A DNA stretch of 63,695 nt from assembly GCF_902713415.1 (NCBI RefSeq), contig NZ_CACTIE010000017.1:1-63695 (forward strand). The letters run 5' to 3'. This stretch comes from Arsenophonus endosymbiont of Bemisia tabaci Q2 (lineage in GTDB: Bacteria > Pseudomonadota > Gammaproteobacteria > Enterobacterales > Enterobacteriaceae). A model generated the notes under the pieces. That model ran no database searches, was not told the origin of the DNA, and saw only the letters and a list, made by a program, of their open reading frames with translations. Below, in pieces: positions 55,818-63,695 of this stretch (position 1 is its first letter; each line of letters begins with the position of its first letter). A program made the translations under genes and the position numbers.

Positions 55818-56990
55818 TTAGGTATTACGTCTTAACAACACAATACCTATTCCACTTAAGGCACCAATCATTCCCCAAATGACCATCATTAATGCTCGAC
55901 GAGGGCTATCACGTTTAACGGGATCTTCTGGTGTTCTTAAATAGCGATAAGTTTGAAAATTATTCTTGAGAGCGGGTTCTAAATTTAATGTCGTTAACAT
56001 CGCTATATTTTGATCATAGCTTTCATCATAATTAGGCCCTGTTGCCTGTAATGTCTCAATTTCTGCTTGTAATAATGAAGTACTTAATAGAAACATTTCT
56101 GAATCAGGCAGCTGATCGATGGGAACATCAACTTTATTACGTAAAATACCTTGCTTTTGCGCAACTTTGAACGATTGCTGTAGGTTATTTAAACGCCGTT
56201 CATAATTTGCCTTTGCGACCAATTTCCTGGCGTTTAATTAATGCTTTTAAAGACTGTGCCTTTGCTGCCCACGCGCCTTTAATCTGTTCATTAAGATTAA
56301 AACTAGTTCGTTTGTTGGCAAAAAAATATATTCACGTAGTAATCGGTTTGTATCAGTAGCCGTCTCAGCAACTAATTTTACATTATAGCTAGGCGACTTT
56401 AAAATGATTACAAGTAATTACTCTATATCAGTAAATTTATATTGGAGAAAAACATATATTTTTGTAATCAAAATTAAGACGCTTAGCTATATTATGAAGT
56501 ATCTTATTATCATCTTGGGGGAGTGAATTGAATATCATCAATTAATTCATCAAGTAATGCAGCATCAGCCTTAGCATTTCTTTCCATGCGGGTTTTATAG
56601 TAATCACTATTTAACCAAAACTCTCGCCGGGTATCATAAGAACCTACTTGAGTAGTAAATTCTTGATAAACCTGATTCGAAATTGTTGGCAACTGATTAT
56701 CCTGTCTTTCATTAATATGAATATGCGAATCCAAATTTCGCAAAAATTGCTGCTGGGAATAATATGCACCTAAATTATTAACTGTAGGTAAATCAGTGAC
56801 AGCATTAGCACTCCATTTTTGTGGCATCATGGTAAGAAACGATCAATGCAACAGCTGAAAAAATAAATGCTAAAGAGATAATTCATATTTTTCCCTGCCA
56901 TAGCGCACAAAATAAACTTCTAATATCTAGCTCATATTCAAGAGACTGTCAGTGAGAATTAGGTTTGGGTTGTGTTTCTGATTTTGTCAC
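55818..56990 (-). pseudogene. wzzE: ECA chain-length regulator WzzE, heavily degraded
   Basis: WzzE is a two-helix membrane protein that sets ECA chain length. A GTG at 56990 starts TKSETQPKPNSH, then a TGA; LEYELDIRSLFCALWQGK ends at a TGA where E. coli has Trp. Further breaks: near TKMEC; five C instead of four near 56518; MITE 6; a missing T near 56326 (EYIFF); and another shift near 56217. The last piece starts MVAKANYERRLNN and ends with the second membrane helix to 55818. IS630 copy 5 sits four bases before the start codon. Confidence 0.9.
56386..56489 (-). mobile_element. MITE copy 6 (reverse orientation), inside wzzE
   Basis: 104 bp from TAGCTAGGCGAC to CGCTTAGCTA, flanked by TA. The wzzE sequence continues on both sides. 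Confidence 0.93.
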
Positions 56991-56995
56991 TGCTA

Positions 56996-57977
56996 TAGCT
57001 AAGCGACTTAATTTTGATTACACCATATTGACTGCGAACAAAATATCTGTGTCGCATCCGAGCGCTCTTTTTTTGCATTTAGCTTGTGCCCATTTATGTT
57101 CAATTGGATTAAGATCTGGCGAATAGGTAGGCAAATATTCCACCATATGTCCCGCATCGATGATGACTTGTTGAATACTCTGTTTCTTGTGAAAAGTTGC
57201 ATTATCCATCATGATTACACTGTTTTTAGGAAGTGCTGGGATAAGGACTTGGGTGACCCATGCATAGAAAACATCGCTGTTAATATTGATATCAAATAAT
57301 CCGATAGCAAACAGCGTTGTGCCCAATAAAGCGCCGATAACATTTGTTCTTCCTTTAGCTCCCCAGTTCTTGAGACCAACACACCGTTGACCTTTCGGGG
57401 AATAGCCGTGAGTCCGCGGGGTATCGTGTGAAAAACCACTTTCATCAATAAAAACAATATGCTTGCCTTCTTTTTCATACTGTTGTTTTTTGTTGAAACG
57501 TTTGTCGAGTGTTTTCGTCGGCTTTCGGATGACGTAGAGTTTTTTTATAGGTCAATCCCATTTTTTTAAGAGCTTGCCAAATGGCCTTCTGAAAAACGCC
57601 AAAACGCTCTGCACGCTCTTTTTGGTAAGCATCTGGATATTGTTCAACATCTTTTATAGCTAAGCGTCTTAATTTTGATTACAAAATATATGTTTTTCTC
57701 CAATATAAATTTACTGATATAGAGTAATTACTTGTAATCATTTTAAAGTCGCTCAGCTATATCAACTCGGATTTATCGATTTTTCGCTGACGCGTAGTCG
57801 ATGCTTTTGGCTCTATTTGATTAATCCAACGCGATACAGATGCAGAGCCAATCCGAAATTGCTTCGCTGTTTCTCGGATACTCAACCCTTCTTCTTCCAT
57901 CGTAAATATCACTTTACGTCTAAAATCAATTGAATAGCTCATATAAATAATGTCATCAAAATTAAGTCGCTTAGTTA
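56996..57977 (-). mobile_element. IS630-family element, copy 5 (carries a nested MITE)
   Basis: 982 bp, about 877 bp without the MITE, with TA on both sides. It lies between wecA and wzzE. The transposase starts at 57942. MITE 7 splits the N-terminal part, and an A run near 57495 is two A short of the reading frame. From GKHIVFIDESGF on, the frame is continuous through QRCVGLKNWGAKGRTNVIGALLG, IMMDNATFHKKQ and NPIEHKWAQAK to 57018, so the DDE domain is whole. The right end has one mismatch (TAGTTA). Confidence 0.92.
57657..57759 (+). mobile_element. MITE copy 7, nested in IS630 copy 5
   Basis: 103 bp flanked by TA, inserted in the transposase between SELI and KDVEQYPDAY codons. The other IS copies are continuous here. 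Confidence 0.94.
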
Positions 57978-58005
57978 TATGAAACTCCTTTAAACATTTG
58001 TTTAT

Positions 58006-59095
58006 TTATTTTGCTATACGTTGCATCCGACGTTTAACACGTTTTACAAAACGCGCCACTTTCCAAGCACGTTTAATACAGTAGCCATAAGATAGCAAAT
58101 ATAAGCAAAAATAATGCCAACATCACCCATTCAGGAATAAAATTTGAACGTTCACCCATCATACCTACCGCTGCTAAAATAGCTGCCGACACTGTAATCA
58201 AGATAAAAGCCTGACTTGAGGTAAAACCTGAACGCATAATTAAATGATGAATATGTTGTCTATCTGGTGAAAAAGGACTCATTCCTTTACTTAGACGCCG
58301 ATACATAATGGCAATCATATCCATCAGAGGAATAGCAATAATCCAAAGGGCAGTTCACTGGTTTAATCGATGGTTGCTCACCTTGTGTCGACTTCAATAG
58401 CAACCAAAGAATAGTAAAACCAATTAATGTACTACCCGCATCCCCCATAAACACTTTATAACGCTTTCCTAATAAACCTAAATTCAGGAATATAGAATAT
58501 ATAAGGGAGAATGGCAGCAATAAGAGCAAAACACCAAAAAGCTAATGCCATATTGCCATTTTGATAAAGCAAAATCTCTAATGTAGCAAAGGAGACACAA
58601 GAAAGCCCACCAAGCAGACCATCAATACCATCAACCATGTTAAAAGCATTGACTGCGCCCCAAACAGCAAATAATGTCATTAAATAGCTTAAAGGCCCCA
58701 ACGTTACATGCCATGGCCCAAAAGCATAACCTAAGTTATCTGACGTTAGACCAGCAAAATAAATCATGACCAACGCAACAATAGCTTGAATAGTTGCTCG
58801 AATTTTAACACTAATATCAAAGCGATCATCTAATACTCCAACAAATACCAAAACCCCAGCACAAATCAAATACAACCATTTATGAAGAATATATTCGGGC
58901 GTAATCATGAATGCTAAACCGATACCAAAAAACCGCAATACCACCAACCAAAGGAATTTCTCCTTGGTGTTTTTTTCGATGATTAGGTTCATCTACTAGA
59001 GCAAATCTTTTTGCCACTTTTCTCGCAATAAATATGAAAATCAGAGAAAACAAGAAAACCCAAAAAACGTCGATTAGTAAATTTAGTGTGTCCAC
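58006..59095 (-). pseudogene. wecA: UDP-GlcNAc:undecaprenyl-phosphate GlcNAc-1-P transferase WecA, four lesions
   Basis: WecA makes lipid I, the first committed step for ECA and for many O antigens. A GTG at 59095 starts VDTLNLLIDVFW, followed by ARKVAKRFALVDEPNHRKKHQGEIPLVGGIAVF. Lesions: one extra T near 58945; a perfect 7-bp duplication (58488-58494 and 58495-58501) after ILPYIF; an extra A near 58354 in KPVTALWI; and an extra T near 58090 in FAIYGYCIKRAWK. Conserved AFNMVDGIDGL, FMGDAGSTLIG and SPFSPDRQHIHHL are all still readable but in different frames. Confidence 0.93.
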
Positions 59096-59343
59096 AATAT
59101 TTACATTTACTCTCTTATAATTTTTTTTAGAAATCATCCACTGCACCCATTTCCATGTATAGACTATAAGTGTACTTTAAGTTAGCGTATATGTAACAAT
59201 AACGAAACATTTCCATTATCTTGCACTGCTTATTAGTAAGCAAAATCTATACCAAAACAGATACTATTGGATAACAAAAACGAACAAAATAAAACGCCAC
59301 ATAAAAGTGGCGCTTTTCAATAACTCATTAAACAAACAGCAAT

Positions 59344-60603
59344 TTAAGAACGCTTCATAAAATCGAAAAATTCATCGTTCGTTTTCGTCATTGCCAATTT
59401 ATTAATTAAAAATTCCATTGCATCAATTTCACCCATAGGATGAATAATTTTACGCAATATCCACATCTTCTGTAACTCATCCGGTAAGGTTAATAATTCT
59501 TCCTTACGAGTACCAGAACGATTATAATCAATCGCCGGAAAAACACGTTTTTCCGCTATTTTCCGCGACAAATGTAGCTCCATATTGCCGGTGCCTTTAA
59601 ACTCCTCGTAGATTACTTCATCCATTTTGGAACCGGTATCAACTAATGCTGTAGCAATTATCGTTAGGCTTCCACCTTCTTCTACATTACGTGCAGCACC
59701 AAAAAAACGTTTCGGACGGTGCAAAGCATTTGCATCCACCCCACCAGTCAATACTTTTCCAGAGGAAGGAACCACTGTGTTGTAAGCACGAGCAAGACGC
59801 GTAATCGAATCTAAAAGAATGATGACATCTTTTTTGTGTTCAACTAAGCGCTTAGCTTTTTCTATTACCATTTCAGCAACCTGAACATGACGAGATGCAG
59901 GTTCATCAAAGGTTGATGCAATGACTTCACCTTTAACCAGGCGTTGCATTTCGGTCACTTCTTCTGGTCGCTCATCAATTAGCAACACCATCAAAACACA
60001 GTCTGGATAGTTATTGGCAATATTAGCTGCAATATTCTGCAATAACATGGTTTTACCTGCTTTTGGTGGAGCAACAATTAAACCACGCTGCCCACGCCCA
60101 ATCGGTGCGGCCAAATCCAGAACACGAGCAGTCAAATCTTCTGTTGAACCATTGCCACGCTCCATACGTAGACGGTTATTAGCATGCAGCGGTGTTAGGT
60201 TTTCAAACAGGATTTTACTACGGGCGTTTTCAGGTTTATCAAAGTTGACTTCATTAACTTTTAGTAGGGCAAAATAGCGTTCGCCTTCCTTAGGAGGACG
60301 AATTTTTCCTGATATGGTATCTCCTGTTCGTAGATTAAAGCGACGAATCTGACTAGGAGAAACATAAATATCATCAGGACCTGCTAGATAAGAGCTGTCA
60401 GCAGAACGAAGGAATCCAAATCCATCCTGCAAAATTTCTAGCACGCCATCACCAAAAATATCCTCCCCACTTTTCGCATGCTGCTTCAAAATCGAGAAAA
60501 TAATATCCTGTTTTCTCATGCGGGCTAGGTTCTCTAGCCCCATACTTTCGCCAAGAGTAATCAATTCAGATACCGGCGTATTTTTTAATTCGGTAAGATT
60601 CAT
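59344..60603 (-). CDS. rho: Transcription termination factor Rho
   Basis: Rho is the hexameric RNA helicase that ends transcription of untranslated RNA. The 419 residues equal E. coli. The N-terminal domain starts [19 protein letters not shown]. The primary RNA-binding site has [15 protein letters not shown], and the P loop is [12 protein letters not shown]. Walker B is [14 protein letters not shown], the Q loop region [20 protein letters not shown], and the C-terminus [10 protein letters not shown]. No lesion is visible although the adjacent wecA is ruined. Efficient Rho may matter here because many transcripts are now untranslated. Confidence 0.97.
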   Translation of the reverse strand: MNLTELKNTPVSELITLGESMGLENLARMRKQDIIFSILKQHAKSGEDIFGDGVLEILQDGFGFLRSADSSYLAGPDDIYVSPSQIRRFNLRTGDTISGKIRPPKEGERYFALLKVNEVNFDKPENARSKILFENLTPLHANNRLRMERGNGSTEDLTARVLDLAAPIGRGQRGLIVAPPKAGKTMLLQNIAANIANNYPDCVLMVLLIDERPEEVTEMQRLVKGEVIASTFDEPASRHVQVAEMVIEKAKRLVEHKKDVIILLDSITRLARAYNTVVPSSGKVLTGGVDANALHRPKRFFGAARNVEEGGSLTIIATALVDTGSKMDEVIYEEFKGTGNMELHLSRKIAEKRVFPAIDYNRSGTRKEELLTLPDELQKMWILRKIIHPMGEIDAMEFLINKLAMTKTNDEFFDFMKRS

Positions 60604-61119
60604 AATGGTGGGTTCTTAAACTCGGGGTATATTTTTTGAACTATGAACAATAAAACTATGAACAATAAATAATATAGCAATCTCTAAGTGCCTATTTAAA
60701 TAAAAATACAAAACCTTAACGATTCTTGATGAATATATCAATTTCATTAGGATATAAATTCATGTAGTCGCAGTAATTTGTTAATTTACTACCTTAGATA
60801 ACACTCTTTATACAGAAAAGACAGAATAAGACTATAAGAATTCATCTCAAATTTGATGAGAAAATCTTACTTTTTTACTTGTTAGGCCGTATAAAACAGC
60901 ACCAAGCAAATAACAAATGGAACATGTCATTCTCTAAAAGAATTATTTCTATGAGAGTCAATAGAATTTAAACCATTGTAGGATATAGATTATTCAGAGA
61001 TAACAAATATGTTTATACAATAACATATTCAGTATGTACACATTAAGATAAAAACGCGTATCATATTAAATAGTGTTAAATATTGTTAAATAGTGACCCT
61101 AAATTACAATGCTTCAAAG
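60604..61119. other. rho leader and spacer to trxA
   Basis: About 500 bases upstream of rho, where enterobacteria have a long autoregulated leader with rut-type sequences. I see no clear rhoL peptide and no gene. Confidence 0.5.
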
Positions 61120-61168
61120 CAGACGTCTAATAGCAAATTGAGAAAAATATTAGCCTACTAAACGTCTG
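61120..61168 (-). repeat. Inverted repeat downstream of trxA
   Basis: Fourteen-base arms (CAGACGTCTAATAG and CTACTAAACGTCTG) pair with only G-T exceptions around a 21-base loop, starting 21 bases past the trxA stop. No T run follows in the trxA direction, so it may stabilise the mRNA end rather than terminate. Confidence 0.6.
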
Positions 61169-61189
61169 TTGTTAATATTTTACGGGAAA

Positions 61190-61516
61190 TTAGATGTTTT
61201 TGTCTAAAAATTCTTTTAATTGAGTTTTAGACAAAAGACCAACTTGCTTATTAATCAGCTCACCGTCTTTAAAAAGTGCTAAAGTAGGAATGCTACGAAT
61301 ACCATATTTAGTCGCTGTTTCACGATTATCGTCAACATTCAATTTTCCAATAATCAATTTAGCTGCATATTCATCAGCAATTTCGTCTAAAATGGGAGCA
61401 ATCATTTTACAAGGGCCACACCATTCTGCCCAAAAATCAACTAATACTGGCTTTTCTGCCCCTAAGGCTTTTGTATTAAAATCTCCATCAGATAGATGAA
61501 TAACTTTGTCGCTCAT
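61190..61516 (-). CDS. trxA: Thioredoxin 1
   Basis: TrxA is the general cytoplasmic disulfide reductant and electron donor to ribonucleotide reductase. The 108-residue product has the active site [16 protein letters not shown], the cis-proline region [13 protein letters not shown] and the end [10 protein letters not shown]. coli has 109 residues. It is divergent from rhlB and upstream of rho, as in E. coli. Intact. Confidence 0.97.
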   Translation of the reverse strand: MSDKVIHLSDGDFNTKALGAEKPVLVDFWAEWCGPCKMIAPILDEIADEYAAKLIIGKLNVDDNRETATKYGIRSIPTLALFKDGELINKQVGLLSKTQLKEFLDKNI

Positions 61517-61637
61517 TGCGATACTCCAAGGATAAAATTTTTATGCTCTTTCAGTCTAACATTAATTTAACCATGTTTGCTTTATTTCAAACAATCTTCT
61601 TTCATAAAGCAACCGTTAACTGATATTCTAACACACT

Positions 61638-62924
61638 ATGAGTAAAACACATTTGACAGACAAGAAGTTTATAGACTTCGCCTTACACCCTAAAGTTATT
61701 GAAGCCCTTAATAAAAATGGCTTTCATAACTGTACGCCGATACAAGCGTCAACATTGCCTTTTACTGTCGAAGGCCGTGATGTTGCGGGGCAGGCACAAA
61801 CAGGAACGGGTAAGACATTGGCTTTTCTTACCTCAACATTTCATTATTTACTAACACATCCAACAAATTCAGAACGACAAGTTAACCAACTCAGAGCTCT
61901 AATTCTGGCTCCTACACGAGAATTAGCGGTTCAGATATATACTGATGCAAAAGAATTAGCCGCTATAACGGGCCTAAAAATGGGTTTAGCTTATGGTGGT
62001 GATGGCTACGACGAACAACTGCATGTGCTCCAGTCGGGTGTAGATGTTCTTATCGGTACGACCGGGCGTTTAATCGATTATACCAAACAAGGCGACGTTC
62101 ATTTAGGTCTCATTCAAGTGGTTGTACTTGATGAAGCTGACCGTATGTATGATCTTGGTTTTATTAAAGATATTCGCTGGCTATTTCGTCGAATGCCACC
62201 CGCCACTCAACGCTTGAATTTACTCTTTTCCGCAACACTTTCTTATCGTGTTCAAGAACTGGCATTTGAACAAATGAATCAACCCAAATATATTGAGGTA
62301 GAACCTCAACAAAAAACAGGTCATCGCATTAAAGAAGAACTTTTCTATCCTTCTAACGAAGAAAAAATGCGTCTGTTACAAACGTTAATCGAGGAAGAGT
62401 GGCCCGAAAAATGTATAATTTTTGGTAATACCAAACATCGCTGTGAAGATATCTGGGCTCATCTTGCTGCTGATGGTCACCGCGTTGGCTTATTAACTGG
62501 CGATGTAGCACAAAAAAAACGGCTACGCATTCTTGAACAGTTTACTCAAGGCCATTTAGATATCTTAGTTGCAACAGATGTTGCCGCCAGAGGTTTACAT
62601 ATCCCATCTGTCACTCATGTATTTAATTATGACCTACCTGATGATTGTGAAGATTATGTTCATCGTATTGGTCGTACCGGCCGCGCCGGTGAGAGTGGTC
62701 ATTCAATTAGTCTGGCTTGTGAAGAGTATTCTTTAAATTTACCTGCTATTGAGGAGTATATTCAGCATCAAATCCCTGTCAGCAAATACAACAGTGAAGC
62801 ATTATTACAAGATTTACCTACACCAAAACCACGTCGTCGTCCACGTACTAATGGAACACGTCGTAACAATAATAGCCAATGCCGACAGAATAATTCACGC
62901 AACAATCGTAAACGTCCGAGCTAA
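61638..62924 (+). CDS. rhlB: ATP-dependent RNA helicase RhlB
   Basis: RhlB is the DEAD-box helicase of the RNA degradosome. Motifs: Q motif ([10 protein letters not shown]), AQTGTGKT (I), APTRELA (Ia), GTTGRLID (Ib), VLDEADRM (II), FSATL (III), [16 protein letters not shown] (V) and [10 protein letters not shown] (VI). A basic RG/N-rich tail follows. The 428 residues compare with 421 in E. coli. It runs divergently from trxA. The tail is richer in Asn than in E. coli but open. Intact. Confidence 0.96.
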   Translation: MSKTHLTDKKFIDFALHPKVIEALNKNGFHNCTPIQASTLPFTVEGRDVAGQAQTGTGKTLAFLTSTFHYLLTHPTNSERQVNQLRALILAPTRELAVQIYTDAKELAAITGLKMGLAYGGDGYDEQLHVLQSGVDVLIGTTGRLIDYTKQGDVHLGLIQVVVLDEADRMYDLGFIKDIRWLFRRMPPATQRLNLLFSATLSYRVQELAFEQMNQPKYIEVEPQQKTGHRIKEELFYPSNEEKMRLLQTLIEEEWPEKCIIFGNTKHRCEDIWAHLAADGHRVGLLTGDVAQKKRLRILEQFTQGHLDILVATDVAARGLHIPSVTHVFNYDLPDDCEDYVHRIGRTGRAGESGHSISLACEEYSLNLPAIEEYIQHQIPVSKYNSEALLQDLPTPKPRRRPRTNGTRRNNNSQCRQNNSRNNRKRPS

Positions 62925-62948
62925 TAAATATTATGTTAAAATCATGGC

Positions 62949-63659
62949 TTTTACGCAGCAATCGATCTTGATTGTAACAGCTTTCATATGTTAGTAGTAC
63001 GAGAAATTTCTGGTTATGTACAGACCCTTCCTCGCATCAAGCGTAAAGTCAGACTGGCCGCGGGTCTCGATGAAAATAACTATTTATCTCAACAAGCCAT
63101 GGATCGTGCCTGGCAATGTCTGCATCTTTTTCCGAGTATTTACAAGATATTCCTACTGAACAAGTACAAATTGTTGCTACAGCAACACTTCGTCTCGCTA
63201 AGAATGCCGACTGCTTTATTAAGCAAGGAGAAAATATTTTAGGGCATTCCATCAGAATCATTACTGGAGAAGAAGAAGCTCAACTCATTTATTAGGGAGT
63301 AACATATACCACTGGCGGTTCAGATAAACGACTAGTGATAGATATTGGGGGTACTACTGAAATTATTAACGGTACTAATGTTAAAAATAATTAACTTTTT
63401 AGCCTTAATATGGGTTGCGTTACTTGGCTTGAACATTATTTTAAAGATCGTAATCTAACCGAAAAAATTTTGCGCAAGCTAAAACTGCCGCGCATAAGAT
63501 CATTAAACCTATCGCGAACCAACTTATAGCTAAGCGTCTTAATTTTGATTACAAAATATATGTTTTTCTCCAATATAAATTTAGTGATATAGAGTAATTA
63601 TTTGTAATCATTTTAAAGTCGCCCAGCTATAACTGCCGAATAACTTGGGAAGTACGCTT
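62949..63659 (+). pseudogene. gppA: Guanosine pentaphosphatase GppA, truncated and broken
   Basis: GppA converts pppGpp to ppGpp. The N-terminal part is readable: FYAAIDL, then [10 protein letters not shown] where the family has [10 protein letters not shown], changing the phosphate-binding loop. No start codon is in frame. [15 protein letters not shown] follows; a missing base near 63134 shifts [19 protein letters not shown] ends at TAG (near 63293). A further shift precedes [17 protein letters not shown] 8 and then an IS630 copy interrupt it at 63527 and 63661. In E. coli gppA also follows rhlB. Confidence 0.9.
63527..63629 (+). mobile_element. MITE copy 8, inside gppA
   Basis: 103 bp from TAGCTAAGCGTC to CCCAGCTA, flanked by TA. 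A short gppA-like piece (TWEVRL) separates it from the IS630 end at 63661. Confidence 0.92.
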
Positions 63660-63660
63660 A

Positions 63661-63695
63661 TAGCTAAGCGACTTGATTTTGATTATATACCATAT
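63661..63695 (-). mobile_element. IS630-family element, copy 6, end only (window edge)
   Basis: TAGCTAAGCGACTTGA followed by sequence like the transposase 3' end of the other copies, with TA on its left. Only 35 bases are in the window, so orientation (minus) is inferred from similarity to the ends of copies 4 and 5. Confidence 0.75.

Noticed and set aside
61120-61168. Intrinsic terminator after trxA
   Set aside because: The stem is good but no T run follows, so I list it only as an inverted repeat.

Overview
The window is AT-rich chromosome of an enterobacterium (Enterobacterales). Gene content and order follow Escherichia coli closely, but many genes are freshly broken, long stretches hold no gene, and IS630-type elements plus a matching ~103-bp miniature element recur throughout. 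This is the look of a recently host-restricted symbiont. An Arsenophonus-like Morganellaceae lineage is my best guess from protein similarity and base composition; I cannot prove the genus.

Layout. Block A (1-20.8 kb) matches the E. coli fklB...psd region, all but rsgA and psd on the minus strand: fklB remnant, rplI-rpsR-priB-rpsF, rlmB, rnr, nsrR (frameshifted), purA, hflC-hflK, hflX, hfq, miaA, mutL, amiB (two frameshifts), tsaE, a 1.3-kb gene desert, a mutated tRNA-Gly, orn, then rsgA (broken) and psd on plus. An IS630 copy at 20.83-21.71 kb joins it to block B (21.7-63.7 kb), which matches the distant yigL...gppA region: yigL stub, pldB, recQ remnant, yigI remnant, corA, uvrD, yigB (broken), xerC (frameshifted), yigA, dapF, lptM, cyaY relic, cyaA, hemCD, hemX/hemY (broken), the sRNA gene glmZ, four tRNAs, yifK (broken), the whole enterobacterial common antigen (ECA) cluster wecG...wecA, rho, trxA, rhlB and gppA (broken). 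A piece of satP from elsewhere is wedged between elements at 24.8-25.1 kb.

Function. Translation, transcription termination, tRNA/rRNA modification, mismatch repair, nucleotide synthesis, membrane proteolysis control, early haem synthesis, cAMP synthesis and thioredoxin look intact. The ECA pathway does not: ten of its twelve genes carry frameshifts, stops, tandem duplications or insertions. The two full-length ones, wecB and wecG, have substitutions in conserved motifs. rho, directly next door, is untouched.

Mutation style. Lesions are mostly +/-1 changes in A/T/C runs, perfect short tandem duplications (2, 7, 7, 20, 31 bp; 17 bp in two IS copies) and TA-targeted insertions. Some homopolymer indels could be sequencing errors. 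The duplications, nonsense codons and catalytic-residue losses, and their absence from ribosomal genes and rho, argue that most are real.

The most informative features are the IS630/MITE family (MITEs nested inside IS copies), the rearrangement junction, the retained glmZ with a sigma-54-type promoter and GlrR-type upstream sites, and the en bloc death of the ECA locus. I found no convincing wholly new multi-gene system.
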